A stretch of 33,906 nt of DNA from Lachnospiraceae bacterium UBA3850 (GCA_002392655.1 DGHK01000052.1:12972-46877); one strand, 5' to 3'; numbered from the stretch's first letter, positions 7,774 through 16,735 are shown. Translations and numbers: made by a program. Notes: generated from the letters alone by a model not told the origin.

Positions 7774-8946
7774 ATGGATTACAATCAGGCTAGTTTGGAA
7801 ATGCATGAGCAGAATCAGGGTAAACTGGAGGTGGCACTGAAGGTCCAACTTGAGACCAAGGACGATCTCTCAACGGCTTATACGCCGGGAGTTGCAGAGC
7901 CTTGCCGCAAGATAGCCGAGAACCCCGATGATGCTTATAAGTACACGCTTAAGGCCAACACAGTTGCTGTAGTATCAGATGGAACTGCAGTTCTCGGACT
8001 TGGAGACATCGGTCCACTCGCAGCAATTCCGGTTATGGAAGGTAAGTCAGTACTCTTTAAAAAGTTTGGAGATGTAGATGCATTTCCTATATGTATCGAC
8101 ACAAAGGATACAGAGGAAATCATAGAGACAGTTAAGAGACTTGCTCCTTCCTTTGGAGGAATCAATCTCGAGGATATATCTGCCCCAAGATGCTTCGAGA
8201 TAGAGAAGAGACTTAAGGAAGAGCTGGACATTCCGGTATTCCACGATGATCAGCACGGAACAGCTATTGTTGTAGCTGCAGGTCTCACAAATGCACTTAA
8301 GATTGTCGGAAAGAAGTGGGAGGACATATCTGCAGTTATCAGTGGTGCCGGCTCAGCAGGTATCTCTATCTGTAAGCTCCTTCAGAGCTTCGGTATAGGA
8401 AATGTTGTTCTGGTGGACAGCAAGGGTGCGCTCGTTGAGGGTGATCCGAGACTGAATCCTGCTAAGCAGGAAATAGCAGCCGTAACTAATAAGAATAAAG
8501 AAGAAGGAAGTCTGGCAGATGTTATAAAGGGCAAGGATGTATTTATCGGTGTATCTGCTCCGGGGCTTGTAACAGCTGATATGGTGAAGACCATGGCATC
8601 AGATCCTATCATTTTTGCTATGGCAAATCCTGTTCCGGAAATCATGCCTGATGAAGCAAAGGAAGGCGGAGCAAGAATAGTTGCTACCGGACGTTCAGAC
8701 TTCCCTAACCAGATAAATAATGTGCTCGTATTCCCGGGAATCTTCAGGGGAGCGCTTGATGCAAGAGCAACAGCTATCACAGAGCCTATGAAGGAGGCTG
8801 CTGCAAGAGCTATAGCTTCTATAGTAACAGATGATGAGCTTTCCGAGGATTATATCATCCCGGATGCATTTAATGAAAAAGTTGCCAAGGCGGTTGCCAA
8901 GGCAGTTGCAGATGAAGCAAGAAAATCAGGAATAGCCAGAGCATAA
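7774..8946 (+). CDS. Malic enzyme (malate dehydrogenase, oxaloacetate-decarboxylating)
   Basis: The 390-aa protein oxidatively decarboxylates malate to pyruvate, reducing NAD(P). The malic N-terminal domain contains AYTPGVAEPCRKI (catalytic Tyr region), GLGDIGPLAAIPVMEGKSVLFKKFG (split here only by function: metal/substrate loop and the Lys region) and FHDDQHGTA with metal-binding aspartates. The Rossmann domain begins at VISGAGSAG, and the C-terminal part has ANPVPEI and NQINN motifs. Length is normal for the short bacterial form. GGAGG lies at 7761-7765, eight bases before the ATG. It starts 33 bases after the radical SAM-like gene with no terminator between. Cofactor preference (NADP or NAD) cannot be settled by eye. 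It probably supplies pyruvate and reducing power in a fermentative metabolism. Confidence 0.95.
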   Translation: MDYNQASLEMHEQNQGKLEVALKVQLETKDDLSTAYTPGVAEPCRKIAENPDDAYKYTLKANTVAVVSDGTAVLGLGDIGPLAAIPVMEGKSVLFKKFGDVDAFPICIDTKDTEEIIETVKRLAPSFGGINLEDISAPRCFEIEKRLKEELDIPVFHDDQHGTAIVVAAGLTNALKIVGKKWEDISAVISGAGSAGISICKLLQSFGIGNVVLVDSKGALVEGDPRLNPAKQEIAAVTNKNKEEGSLADVIKGKDVFIGVSAPGLVTADMVKTMASDPIIFAMANPVPEIMPDEAKEGGARIVATGRSDFPNQINNVLVFPGIFRGALDARATAITEPMKEAAARAIASIVTDDELSEDYIIPDAFNEKVAKAVAKAVADEARKSGIARA

Positions 8947-8959
8947 GGAATAAAAGTAT

Positions 8960-11035
8960 ATGTCTATTGAATTATATGAAAAGGCAAGAAAGCTTGGTCA
9001 GAAGGCTTATAAGAAGGAAGTGTCACAGGGTAGATATCCGTACCTGCCGGTTCTCGACGATATCGTAAAGAAGGAGGATCTGGTAAGTGATGTAAGTTTG
9101 GGACTTATAGATATCCCTCTGGACAGAGTTGTCGGAACGTCCTCAGCCGGAAGGACACAGGCTTTTGCGTCCAATTTCATGCCTCTTATGGATGAGAAAT
9201 CAGAGTTCGGATCAAAGTGGTCGAACCTGTGCGATGCTCATCTGGACGAGGGTATCAGGGATCCTATCAAGGTCTATGAGTATCTCAACTACTATTACGT
9301 AGTTGAGGGTAATAAGAGAGTCAGTGTGCTCAAGTTCTTTGAGGCTGACTCTGTTCCTGCGTTTGTAACCAGAAGAGTTCCGAAGCTTACGGATGATGAA
9401 GAAATCAAGATATACTACGAGTTTATGGACTTTAATAAGAAGACGGGTGTTAACTTCATTTGGTTTTCGCATCAGGGCGGCTACAAGCGACTGATGGAAC
9501 AGGTTCGTGTAAGCAAGAAGTACGGTGGAGAGCTGGAGTCAGTAGCCACTGTTTCCGAGGTAAGTACCGGAGAGGACTCGATGGATGGAGGCGGAAGTGT
9601 TTTAAGATCTGCTGAGTCCAAGATATGGAGTGATGATACTATCCTTGAGCTGAAGGCTGCATACAGGAGATTTGCCAAAGCCTTTAAGCAAAAGGGTGGA
9701 GATAATCTCGAGAGAGTAACGACCGGAGATGCATTTATCATATTCGTCGAGCTGAGGTCCTTTGACAGCGTATGCGAGATGAGCATAGCTGAGATAGAGG
9801 AAGGAATAACAGCGATGTGGCAGGAATTTCTGGTTGTAAATGATGAGTACAGCGTGGATGTTTCACTTAATCCGCCGGATGATTCAAAACCAAATCTGTT
9901 CACTCAGCTGGCGAATTCCATTAATCCTGCTTACAATGAGTCCAGACCGCTGAAGATAGCATTTCTCTTTGGAAGTGATCCTACGCAGTCAGACTGGATA
10001 TATGCTCACGAGCTGGGAAGAAATCATATAAAGGAAGTTTTCGGAGATAAGATAAGTACGCTCAAGATAACGACCGCAAGTTCGGAGGACGATCTGATGG
10101 CGGCCATAGAGGATCTGGTTGAGAATCAGAATGTGGAGGTTATATTTACTACAACTACCAGGATGGTTTCAGCCAGTCTGAAATGTGCAATCAAGTATCC
10201 GAATGTCAAGATACTGAACTGCTCGCTCAATACCTCACATAGATATATAAGAACCTACTATGCGAGACTTTATGAGGCGAAGTTCCTTTCGGGTATGGTA
10301 GCGGGGGCTCTTACCCAGACGAATAATATAGGATATATCGCTGATTATCCTATCTTCGGAGTAACTGCGAATATAAATGCATTTGCTCTTGGTGCTAAGA
10401 TGGTAAATCCTATGGCGAAGGTTTTCCTCAAGTGGTCGACACTTAAAGAAAACAGACATATGGATGATATCTATAAATCACTTTATAAAGAGGGTATTGA
10501 TTTTATCTCTGATAAGGAGATGATCATACCGAACAAGGCTTCGAGAAAGTTTGGTCTGTACAAGCTCACAGAGGGCGAGCCGATCAACATAACTATGACA
10601 GCGTATAACTGGGGAGTGCTGTATGAGAAGCTGATAAGTATTATATTGAATGGTAAATGGAACAGTACCGATAATGGTGATGAAAGCAAGCCTATAAACT
10701 ACTGGTGGGGGCTTTCAGCAGGGGTTGTTGAGTTCATCGTATCTGATAAGGTTCCGGCAGAAACCAGAAAGCTTGTAGAGGTTTTTGAAGGACTCATCAA
10801 AGAAGATAAGTTTTCACCTTTTGCGGGCGAGCTGTATTCACAGGGGGGGAAGCTTCTTCTCGAAAAGGGTAAGGAGCTTGAAATAGAGGATATCATTAAG
10901 ATGAATTGGCTTGCTGATAATGTTGTTGGGGAGATACCTGATCTCGATGAGCTGAGCGAAAAGGCGAAGCCTATAGTTGAGATGAGAGGTATTCATAAAG
11001 AGGAGAAGGACGATGAGGATTCTGACGGTAGCTGA
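8960..11035 (+). CDS. ParB-like domain fused to a BMP-type ligand-binding domain
   Basis: The 691-aa protein has no signal peptide or lipobox, so it should be cytoplasmic. Residues about 48-140 resemble a ParB/Srx-fold domain: IPLDRVVGTSSAGR, then DPIKVYEYLNYYYVVEGNKR with a GNKR motif where ParB-like proteins have a G-x-[HK]-R motif. A helical linker follows. Residues about 335-635 resemble the basic membrane protein (BMP/Med) periplasmic-binding fold, with KIAFLFGSDPTQSDW, VIFTTTTRMV and FLSGMVAGAL. BMP proteins normally bind nucleosides for ABC import, but no permease or ATPase genes are nearby. I infer an intracellular ligand sensor. Its 3' end overlaps the metallophosphoesterase gene by 23 bases. 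The ribosome binding site is AAGGA at 8945-8949. Confidence 0.7.
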   Translation: MSIELYEKARKLGQKAYKKEVSQGRYPYLPVLDDIVKKEDLVSDVSLGLIDIPLDRVVGTSSAGRTQAFASNFMPLMDEKSEFGSKWSNLCDAHLDEGIRDPIKVYEYLNYYYVVEGNKRVSVLKFFEADSVPAFVTRRVPKLTDDEEIKIYYEFMDFNKKTGVNFIWFSHQGGYKRLMEQVRVSKKYGGELESVATVSEVSTGEDSMDGGGSVLRSAESKIWSDDTILELKAAYRRFAKAFKQKGGDNLERVTTGDAFIIFVELRSFDSVCEMSIAEIEEGITAMWQEFLVVNDEYSVDVSLNPPDDSKPNLFTQLANSINPAYNESRPLKIAFLFGSDPTQSDWIYAHELGRNHIKEVFGDKISTLKITTASSEDDLMAAIEDLVENQNVEVIFTTTTRMVSASLKCAIKYPNVKILNCSLNTSHRYIRTYYARLYEAKFLSGMVAGALTQTNNIGYIADYPIFGVTANINAFALGAKMVNPMAKVFLKWSTLKENRHMDDIYKSLYKEGIDFISDKEMIIPNKASRKFGLYKLTEGEPINITMTAYNWGVLYEKLISIILNGKWNSTDNGDESKPINYWWGLSAGVVEFIVSDKVPAETRKLVEVFEGLIKEDKFSPFAGELYSQGGKLLLEKGKELEIEDIIKMNWLADNVVGEIPDLDELSEKAKPIVEMRGIHKEEKDDEDSDGS

Positions 11036-11621
11036 TGTTGAGTCCAAATATTTATGGGATTATTATGAAAAATCAAAACTGGAAAATATAGATCTCATAC
11101 TTTCTGCAGGTGATCTGTCAGCTGCGTATCTTGAGTTTCTAGCTACATTTGCCAAGTGTCCGGTCCTTTATGTTCATGGTAACCATGATACGCGTTATGC
11201 AAAAAAACCTCCTGAGGGATGCATCTCTATAGAGGATAAAATATATGTGCATAATGGTGTGAGAATCCTGGGACTTGGCGGAAGTATGTGTTATAACTTC
11301 GGTGCCTTTCAGTATACTGAAAGAGAGATGGCTCACAGACTGCAGAAGCTGAAGCCGAAGATCATGTTGAACAGAGGCTTCGATATACTTCTGACGCATT
11401 CACCGGCGAAGGGGTTTCATGATGGAGAGGACCTTCCGCATCAGGGCTTTAACTGCTTCAGGAAGCTTCTGATCAAACGTAAGCCTGCGCTTTTTGTGCA
11501 TGGACATGTTCACCTCTCCTATGGACGAGGCTTCAAAAGAGAAGATTATTTCAATGATACAAGAGTTGTAAATGCATTTGAGAAACATATAGTTGAAATG
11601 GATTTTGATAGAGAAAAATAA
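11013..11621 (+). CDS. Calcineurin-like metallophosphoesterase
   Basis: The 202-aa protein carries the metal-binding motifs of the calcineurin-like family. D8 lies in TVADVES, G33-D34 in SAGDLS, G56-NHD-59 in VHGNHD, H129 in LLTHSP and H163-G-H165 in FVHGHVH. The first motif is D-x-E rather than the usual D-x-H, which may alter the metal site. The substrate is unknown; family members cleave phosphomonoesters, phosphodiesters or cyclic nucleotides. The start at 11013 overlaps the upstream ParB/BMP-like gene and has an AGGAGAAGGA purine-rich site just before it. This coupling suggests the phosphoesterase and the upstream sensor act together. It is 12 bases ahead of the citrate synthase gene. 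Confidence 0.85.
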   Translation: MRILTVADVESKYLWDYYEKSKLENIDLILSAGDLSAAYLEFLATFAKCPVLYVHGNHDTRYAKKPPEGCISIEDKIYVHNGVRILGLGGSMCYNFGAFQYTEREMAHRLQKLKPKIMLNRGFDILLTHSPAKGFHDGEDLPHQGFNCFRKLLIKRKPALFVHGHVHLSYGRGFKREDYFNDTRVVNAFEKHIVEMDFDREK

Positions 11622-11633
11622 AGGGAGTTATGT

Positions 11634-12992
11634 ATGTATTCTTTTAAGGAACTTGATGAAATAGTAAACAAATATCTGAAGGGATATGACAAATCCGGAA
11701 AAATAGATCAGTCCTTATATCAGAAGTATGATGTTAAAAGAGGACTCAGAGATTCTGACGGACGTGGTGTTCTGACCGGTCTTACTGAGATATCGGATGT
11801 CACCGGTTTCAAAGAAAAGGACGGCGTAAGAACCCCTATCCCCGGTGAACTGTATTATCAAGGATATAGTATAAAGGAGCTTGTTAAAGGCTTTGCCGGA
11901 AGCAAGCATGGCTTTGAGGAAACCATATTCCTGCTTCTGTTCGGTATGCTTCCTTCGGAGACACAGCTGAAGAATTTTATGGAAATTATGGGTACTCTCA
12001 GACCTCTTCCGGAGAATTTCAACAGAGATATAATCATGAAGAGTCCGAGCAGGAACATAATGAATATCCTTGAGAGATGTGTACTGACTCTTTATTCATA
12101 TGACTATGATCCGGATAATATCAGCATAGGTCATGTTATGACTCAGTCACTCAGTCTCATAGCCAGATTTCCGGTTATAGCTGCCTATGGATATCAGAGC
12201 TACAGACATAAATTTATGGATTCAAGTCTGGTCATTCACAGACCGAAGGAGGAGCTCTCTACAGCAGAAAACATACTCAGACTTCTCAGACCGGATCCTA
12301 CATTTACTGAGCTTGAGGCTCAGGTGCTGGATATCTGTCTAGTAGTTCATGCGGAGCATGGTGGTGGTAACAACTCAACCTTTACGACACATGTTATCTC
12401 CACAACGGGAACAGATACCTACTCCACAGTTGCAGGTTCTCTTGGTTCTCTCAAGGGTCCTAAGCACGGTGGTGCGAATCTGAAGGTTCAGCAGATGGTA
12501 GCAGACTTGAAAGCAAATGTAGCTAATACCGAAAGTGATGAAGAGGTCAGATGCTATCTGGAAAAGGTTTTGAAAAGAGAAGTATTTGATAAGATGGGAC
12601 TTATATATGGTATGGGACATGCCATCTATACTATCTCCGATCCGAGAGCAGAGATACTTAAGGAATATGCTAAGCGTCTCTCTGAGGCAGAGGGCTATAT
12701 GAAGGAGTTCGAGCTTTACGACAGGATTGAAAGAATCGCAAAGGATCTTATCAGTAATAATAGAAATGTACATAAGCCTGTTTGTGCTAATGTTGATCTC
12801 TATAGTGGATTTGTTTATAACGTTCTGAAGATTCCTGTAGAGCTTTTCACACCAATGTTTGCCATTGCGAGAATACCGGGATGGTCAGCACACAGGATAG
12901 AAGAGCTTGCAAATAAGGGCAAGATTATAAGACCTGCTTACAAGTATGTAGGAAAGCATAGAACATATATTCCATTGGATGAAAGAAAGTAA
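11634..12992 (+). CDS. Citrate synthase (citrate/2-methylcitrate synthase family)
   Basis: The 452-aa enzyme condenses oxaloacetate with acetyl-CoA (or possibly propionyl-CoA). The two catalytic histidines and the aspartate are recognisable: GPKHGGAN, YGMGHAIY and NVDLYSG. The large-domain HAEHGGGNNSTF motif is also present. It has an N-terminal extension of about 60 residues before the TGLTEIS region, giving a length greater than the roughly 370-430 residues of typical bacterial enzymes. GGGAG lies just upstream of the ATG. Its clustering with malic enzyme suggests shared control of pyruvate, malate and oxaloacetate use, although no aconitase or isocitrate dehydrogenase is in the window. The choice between citrate and 2-methylcitrate synthase cannot be made from sequence alone. 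Confidence 0.93.
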   Translation: MYSFKELDEIVNKYLKGYDKSGKIDQSLYQKYDVKRGLRDSDGRGVLTGLTEISDVTGFKEKDGVRTPIPGELYYQGYSIKELVKGFAGSKHGFEETIFLLLFGMLPSETQLKNFMEIMGTLRPLPENFNRDIIMKSPSRNIMNILERCVLTLYSYDYDPDNISIGHVMTQSLSLIARFPVIAAYGYQSYRHKFMDSSLVIHRPKEELSTAENILRLLRPDPTFTELEAQVLDICLVVHAEHGGGNNSTFTTHVISTTGTDTYSTVAGSLGSLKGPKHGGANLKVQQMVADLKANVANTESDEEVRCYLEKVLKREVFDKMGLIYGMGHAIYTISDPRAEILKEYAKRLSEAEGYMKEFELYDRIERIAKDLISNNRNVHKPVCANVDLYSGFVYNVLKIPVELFTPMFAIARIPGWSAHRIEELANKGKIIRPAYKYVGKHRTYIPLDERK

Positions 12993-13012
12993 AGTACGAG
13001 GGGGTGTACTAA

Positions 13013-14830
13013 ATGTTTTGCGAAAAATGCGGAAACAGTATTCCTGATAATCAGATGTTTTGTTCATACTGTGGTGCTCCGGTAAAGCTGACACCTACTA
13101 GCTCCACCGGAGGGCAGAGTGAAGACGCTACCCAGTGGGGAGGCCAGGTGAATCAGCAGTATCAGCAGATGGGTGCACAGAGCCAGCAGTATCAGCAGAT
13201 GGGTATGCAGGGCCAGCAGTATCAGCAAATGGGTATGCAGGGCCAGCAGTACCAGCAGATGGGTATGCAGGGTCAGCAGTATCAGCATAGTCCGAACGTG
13301 AAGCAGAAGAAGGAGAAGACCGCTGAACAAAGGGCGAAGAAAAAGAAGCGTCTGATAATAGCAGGTATACTCAGTATACTGGTAGTTCTAGCCGGAGCTG
13401 CAGTTCTCCTGTTGCTTTTACTCCGTACACCAACTGTGAATCTGAATGATTATATAACAATCGAATGTGATGGTTATAACTCTATCGGAAAAGCACAGGC
13501 TGTTTTCGATGAGGAACAGTTCTATGATGATTTTGAAGATAAGCTGAAGTTCAAGAGTGGAAAGGCTGAGCAAAACAGCGAGTACACTTCGGCAGCAGAG
13601 CATCTTCTTGAGAAGTATATAAAGGGTTCGCTCGATAAGTCAGAGAATCTCTCGAATGGCGATAAGATAAAGTACGTTTGGGATATAGATACAGAAGGAG
13701 TCGAGGCTGATCTGAAGGTCGAGCTTGATTTTGATGATATCGACTATACTGTAGAAGGATTAGAGGAGGCGGAAACATTTGACCTCTTCAGTAATATCGA
13801 AGTCAGATTCGAAGGCTCTGCACCAAATGGATATGTAGTTATAGAAAACAATAATGATATGTATCCAGTAAACTATTGGAACTTCGTCGCTGATAAACCC
13901 GACGGACTCAGCAATGGTGACAAGGTCGTTATCTCACTTGAGGGTGAGGAGGATCAGATAGATGAGTGTCTGGCTGAGAATGGCAAGATACCGGATGTTC
14001 TCTCTAAGGAGTTTGAGGTTTCAGGTCTGTCTACATTTGTTTCGTCCAAGGATCAGATATCTGCGGATGCTCTCAGTACTATGCAGAACAAAGCAAAGCA
14101 GAATGCTGAAAATGATATTCCTTACGAGGCGGAAAATCCCAAGTATGATTATGTCGGATATTATCTGCTTGCAGAGAAAGCAGGTGGCGGTGCACCTGAC
14201 AGAAATCATGTTGTTATGGTTTATGCAGTCAGCACAGATCTTGATATAGTAGTTGATGAAGCAAATTATGTCGGTAAGTACGGTTACTACGCTGTTACAA
14301 CATTTTATAACCTGTCTCTGGATGATTCCGGAAACTGTGTTGTTGATGCATCTGATTCTGAGGATACATATAATGAGCTTACTCTGAATACTCATGCAAG
14401 AGATAAATGGAACAGCGAGTACAAAATAACCTACTGGGGCTATGAATCTCTCACGGATGTAAAGAGAGACAATGTAGATAATTATCTCTCTCAGTATGAT
14501 CTGATTGAGGTCATGGATTCTTCGGTTAAACCTGTTGCATCCACAGGTGACATATCTACGAATATTGACGGCGGTATGGTTGCACCTGATAGCGACACAG
14601 ATTATCTGACAGAGGATCAGGTTAAGAATATGTCTCAGGATGAGATACAGGATGCGATAAACGAGATATATGCAAGACATGGCTATATATTCCAGACTGA
14701 ATCACTTCAGAGATATTACGAGCAGTTCAGCTGGTACACACCATATAGTGGTGATCAGGAAAAGGTTAAGAATCTTTTCAATTCAGTTGAAACTGCAAAT
14801 ATAATGCTGCTCGAAAAATACAGGGACTAA
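13013..14830 (+). CDS. Zinc-ribbon membrane protein with C-terminal YARHG domain
   Basis: The 605-aa protein begins with a zinc ribbon (C3, C6, C17, C20). A Q-rich linker of 10-residue repeats (QQYQQMGMQG) and a basic stretch follow. A single transmembrane helix lies at about 112-138 (RLIIAGILSILVVLAG onward). The rest should be outside the cell: Y/D/E-rich domains and a C-terminal YARHG domain (about 537-605) with the diagnostic EIYARHGYIF. YARHG domains occur in extracellular parts of bacterial surface proteins; their function is not settled. A G-rich site (GAGGGGGTG) precedes the ATG. The gene ends three bases before the amidase gene, suggesting coupled expression and a cell-envelope role, possibly sensing across the membrane. 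Confidence 0.85.
   Translation: MFCEKCGNSIPDNQMFCSYCGAPVKLTPTSSTGGQSEDATQWGGQVNQQYQQMGAQSQQYQQMGMQGQQYQQMGMQGQQYQQMGMQGQQYQHSPNVKQKKEKTAEQRAKKKKRLIIAGILSILVVLAGAAVLLLLLLRTPTVNLNDYITIECDGYNSIGKAQAVFDEEQFYDDFEDKLKFKSGKAEQNSEYTSAAEHLLEKYIKGSLDKSENLSNGDKIKYVWDIDTEGVEADLKVELDFDDIDYTVEGLEEAETFDLFSNIEVRFEGSAPNGYVVIENNNDMYPVNYWNFVADKPDGLSNGDKVVISLEGEEDQIDECLAENGKIPDVLSKEFEVSGLSTFVSSKDQISADALSTMQNKAKQNAENDIPYEAENPKYDYVGYYLLAEKAGGGAPDRNHVVMVYAVSTDLDIVVDEANYVGKYGYYAVTTFYNLSLDDSGNCVVDASDSEDTYNELTLNTHARDKWNSEYKITYWGYESLTDVKRDNVDNYLSQYDLIEVMDSSVKPVASTGDISTNIDGGMVAPDSDTDYLTEDQVKNMSQDEIQDAINEIYARHGYIFQTESLQRYYEQFSWYTPYSGDQEKVKNLFNSVETANIMLLEKYRD
13154..13288 (+). repeat. 30-bp in-frame tandem repeat encoding QQYQQMG(M/A)Q(G/S)
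   Basis: Four nearly identical 30-bp units (13154-13183, 13184-13213, 13214-13243, 13244-13273) and a partial fifth encode the linker between the zinc ribbon and the membrane helix. The last units differ at only one or two bases, a sign of recent slippage or strong homogenisation. Copy number changes would stay in frame and only change linker length. Confidence 0.92.
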
Positions 14831-14833
14831 AAT

Positions 14834-15742
14834 ATGAAAAATAAACTGTTAGCTCTCATCCTCAGCATCTTCCTGATGCTGGGGATTGTGGGTTGTGGAA
14901 AGAAAGAAAATAAAGAGCATACCACCAGGTTGATGACAACTGAGGAGGTTACCGAGGCAGAGGTAGCAACTCCTGAGAAAGCTACACCGGAAGCTAAGAA
15001 AGCAACGCCTGATGATGCAACGCCGGAAGCAATTGCAGAGAAGAATAATAAGGAAGCAACTACTGAAGAGGTTACCACAGAGGAGCCGACAACAGAGGGA
15101 CCGGTAACGAACGGAAAGATAATAGTTCTGGACCCCGGACACTCATCTGTCGTAAGAGGCGGAACCGAACCGATAGGTCCGGGTGCGAGTGAGCAGAAGG
15201 CTGCGGACTCTTCCGGAACAAGAGGATCTACTTCGGGACTTACCGAGTATGAGCTTAACTTCCAGATTGCGGTCAAGCTTCAGGCGGAGCTGGAGTCTCG
15301 TGGATATACAGTTCTTATGACCCGATATGATAACGAAACAGGCATATCCTGCAGTGAGAGAGCGGCTATAGCAAACAATGCCGGAGCAGATGTGTTCCTG
15401 CGTATCCATGCGGATGGTTCGGACAGTTCAGCTGCAGCGGGTGCTATGGGGATATGTATAACACCATCCAATCCCTATATAGCATCTATGTATAGTGAGA
15501 GTCGAAGACTCTCAGATTGTGTACTGAATGAGTATGTTGCATCAACCGGATTATCCAGTCGAGGTGTATGGGAAACAGATACAATGACCGGTAATAACTG
15601 GGCGACAGTACCGACTACACTTCTGGAGATGGGCTTCATGACAAATCCGAATGAGGATTCACTTATGGCTGATGAGTCTTTCCAGACTCGTATGGTGCAG
15701 GGAATTGCAAATGGAATTGACAGATTTTGCTTCACGGACTAA
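14834..15742 (+). CDS. Lipoprotein N-acetylmuramoyl-L-alanine amidase (Amidase_3)
   Basis: The 302-aa enzyme cleaves the amide bond between muramic acid and the stem peptide of peptidoglycan. A signal peptide ends in a lipobox, I18-V19-G20-C21, so it should be anchored to the outer face of the membrane. Residues about 30-93 are a T/E/P/A-rich linker with TPE- and TTEE-type repeats. The zinc-amidase domain spans about 95-300: DPGH supplies a zinc histidine, LTEYELN a zinc glutamate, RIHAD the second zinc histidine, and LEMGFMTN the catalytic glutamate. It starts three bases after the YARHG protein gene. It is likely to act in wall remodelling or cell separation. Confidence 0.93.
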   Translation: MKNKLLALILSIFLMLGIVGCGKKENKEHTTRLMTTEEVTEAEVATPEKATPEAKKATPDDATPEAIAEKNNKEATTEEVTTEEPTTEGPVTNGKIIVLDPGHSSVVRGGTEPIGPGASEQKAADSSGTRGSTSGLTEYELNFQIAVKLQAELESRGYTVLMTRYDNETGISCSERAAIANNAGADVFLRIHADGSDSSAAAGAMGICITPSNPYIASMYSESRRLSDCVLNEYVASTGLSSRGVWETDTMTGNNWATVPTTLLEMGFMTNPNEDSLMADESFQTRMVQGIANGIDRFCFTD

Positions 15743-15800
15743 CAGGCAGTGATGATTTGGTAAGCCGCGAAGTATAAGTGGCAGATAGAGGATAGATGAA

Positions 15801-16721
15801 ATGATAGTTGCTGATAGATGGATAGATTATGAGGTTCTGGATTGTACAGACGGCGAGAAGCTGGAGAGATGGGGCAAGTATATCCTTCTCAGACCGGATC
15901 CTCAGGTTATATGGAAAACCAAGAGGGTATCTGCTGAGTGGAAGAAACTGAACGGTCATTACCACAGGAGTAACCGAGGCGGAGGAGAGTGGGAATTCTT
16001 TGATCTTCCAAGAGAGTGGCAGATAGGTTATCAGCTGCCGGAAAAAGGTGTTACGGGCAGCGACAGGATAAGCTTTAATCTGAAGCCTTTTTCCTTTAAG
16101 CATACAGGAGTTTTTCCGGAGCAGGCAGCAAACTGGGATTTTGTTTTTCTGACGATAAAGGAAGAGATAAAAAGAAGAGGTAAAGTCTCCGGAAATGGTG
16201 AGGTTAAAGCTCTCAATCTTTTTGCTTATACAGGAGGTGCTACTCTGGCGGCAGCTATGGCGGGTGCAAAGGTAACACACGTGGATGCATCAAAAGGAAT
16301 GGTCGGCTGGGCTAAGGAAAATGCAGCTTCGTCCGGACTTTCGGAGGCTCCTATAAGATGGCTGGTTGATGACTGCGTCAAGTTTGTGGAGCGTGAGATA
16401 AGGAGAGGCAATAAGTATGATGTGATCATCATGGATCCGCCTTCCTACGGAAGAGGACCGAAGGGTGAGATATGGAAGATGGAAAGCAGCATCTATGATT
16501 TTATCAAGCTGACGGAGAAGATACTTTCTGATGATGCCATCATATATCTGATAAATATGTATACAACCGGTCTCTCACCGGCGGTGCTTGACTATATGAT
16601 TTCAGAAGAGATAATAAGTAAACATGGAGGTTTTGTCCGTTCTGAGGACATCGGACTTCCGGTAAGAGATACCGGTCTTGTCCTTCCTTGCGGTTCAACA
16701 GCAAGATGGTCAGTGAATTAA
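15801..16721 (+). CDS. Class I SAM-dependent methyltransferase (RlmI-like, probable RNA target)
   Basis: The 306-aa protein has a class I methyltransferase fold. The SAM-binding motif I is LFAYTGGATLAAA (near residue 140), followed by an acidic motif (THVDASKGM), LVDDCVKF, and motif IV DPPSYGRGPKGEIW near residue 212. The layout resembles the Methyltrans_SAM/RlmI family acting on 23S rRNA, but the N-terminal PUA domain of RlmI is absent. I see no clear catalytic cysteine for C5-cytosine methylation. The ribosome binding site is weak (AGAGGAT about 9 bases upstream). The gene converges on the AraC-type gene: the two stop codons overlap within a perfect palindrome, and the proteins share the C-terminal residues RWSVN. 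Confidence 0.85.
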   Translation: MIVADRWIDYEVLDCTDGEKLERWGKYILLRPDPQVIWKTKRVSAEWKKLNGHYHRSNRGGGEWEFFDLPREWQIGYQLPEKGVTGSDRISFNLKPFSFKHTGVFPEQAANWDFVFLTIKEEIKRRGKVSGNGEVKALNLFAYTGGATLAAAMAGAKVTHVDASKGMVGWAKENAASSGLSEAPIRWLVDDCVKFVEREIRRGNKYDVIIMDPPSYGRGPKGEIWKMESSIYDFIKLTEKILSDDAIIYLINMYTTGLSPAVLDYMISEEIISKHGGFVRSEDIGLPVRDTGLVLPCGSTARWSVN

Positions 16722-16735
16722 TTCACTGACCATCT
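16704..16735. terminator. Perfect 32-bp palindrome at the overlap of two convergent genes
   Basis: The sequence from 16704 to 16735 is a perfect inverted repeat (half-site AGATGGTCAGTGAATT), extendable by three pairs past one bulged base. It contains both TAA stops: 16719-16721 for the methyltransferase and the complement of 16718-16720 for the regulator. In RNA from either strand it would form a 14-16 bp stem. Neither side has a long U-tract, so it is a bidirectional terminator candidate of non-canonical type, or a transcript-end stabiliser. Confidence 0.65.

Noticed and set aside
8960..11035. ABC-transporter substrate-binding lipoprotein
   Set aside because: No signal peptide, no lipobox and no permease or ATPase genes next to it; the N-terminus is a ParB-like domain.
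14021..14680. 219-codon open frame on the minus strand
   Set aside because: It is fully inside the YARHG protein gene, with I/C-rich unlikely composition and no start signals.
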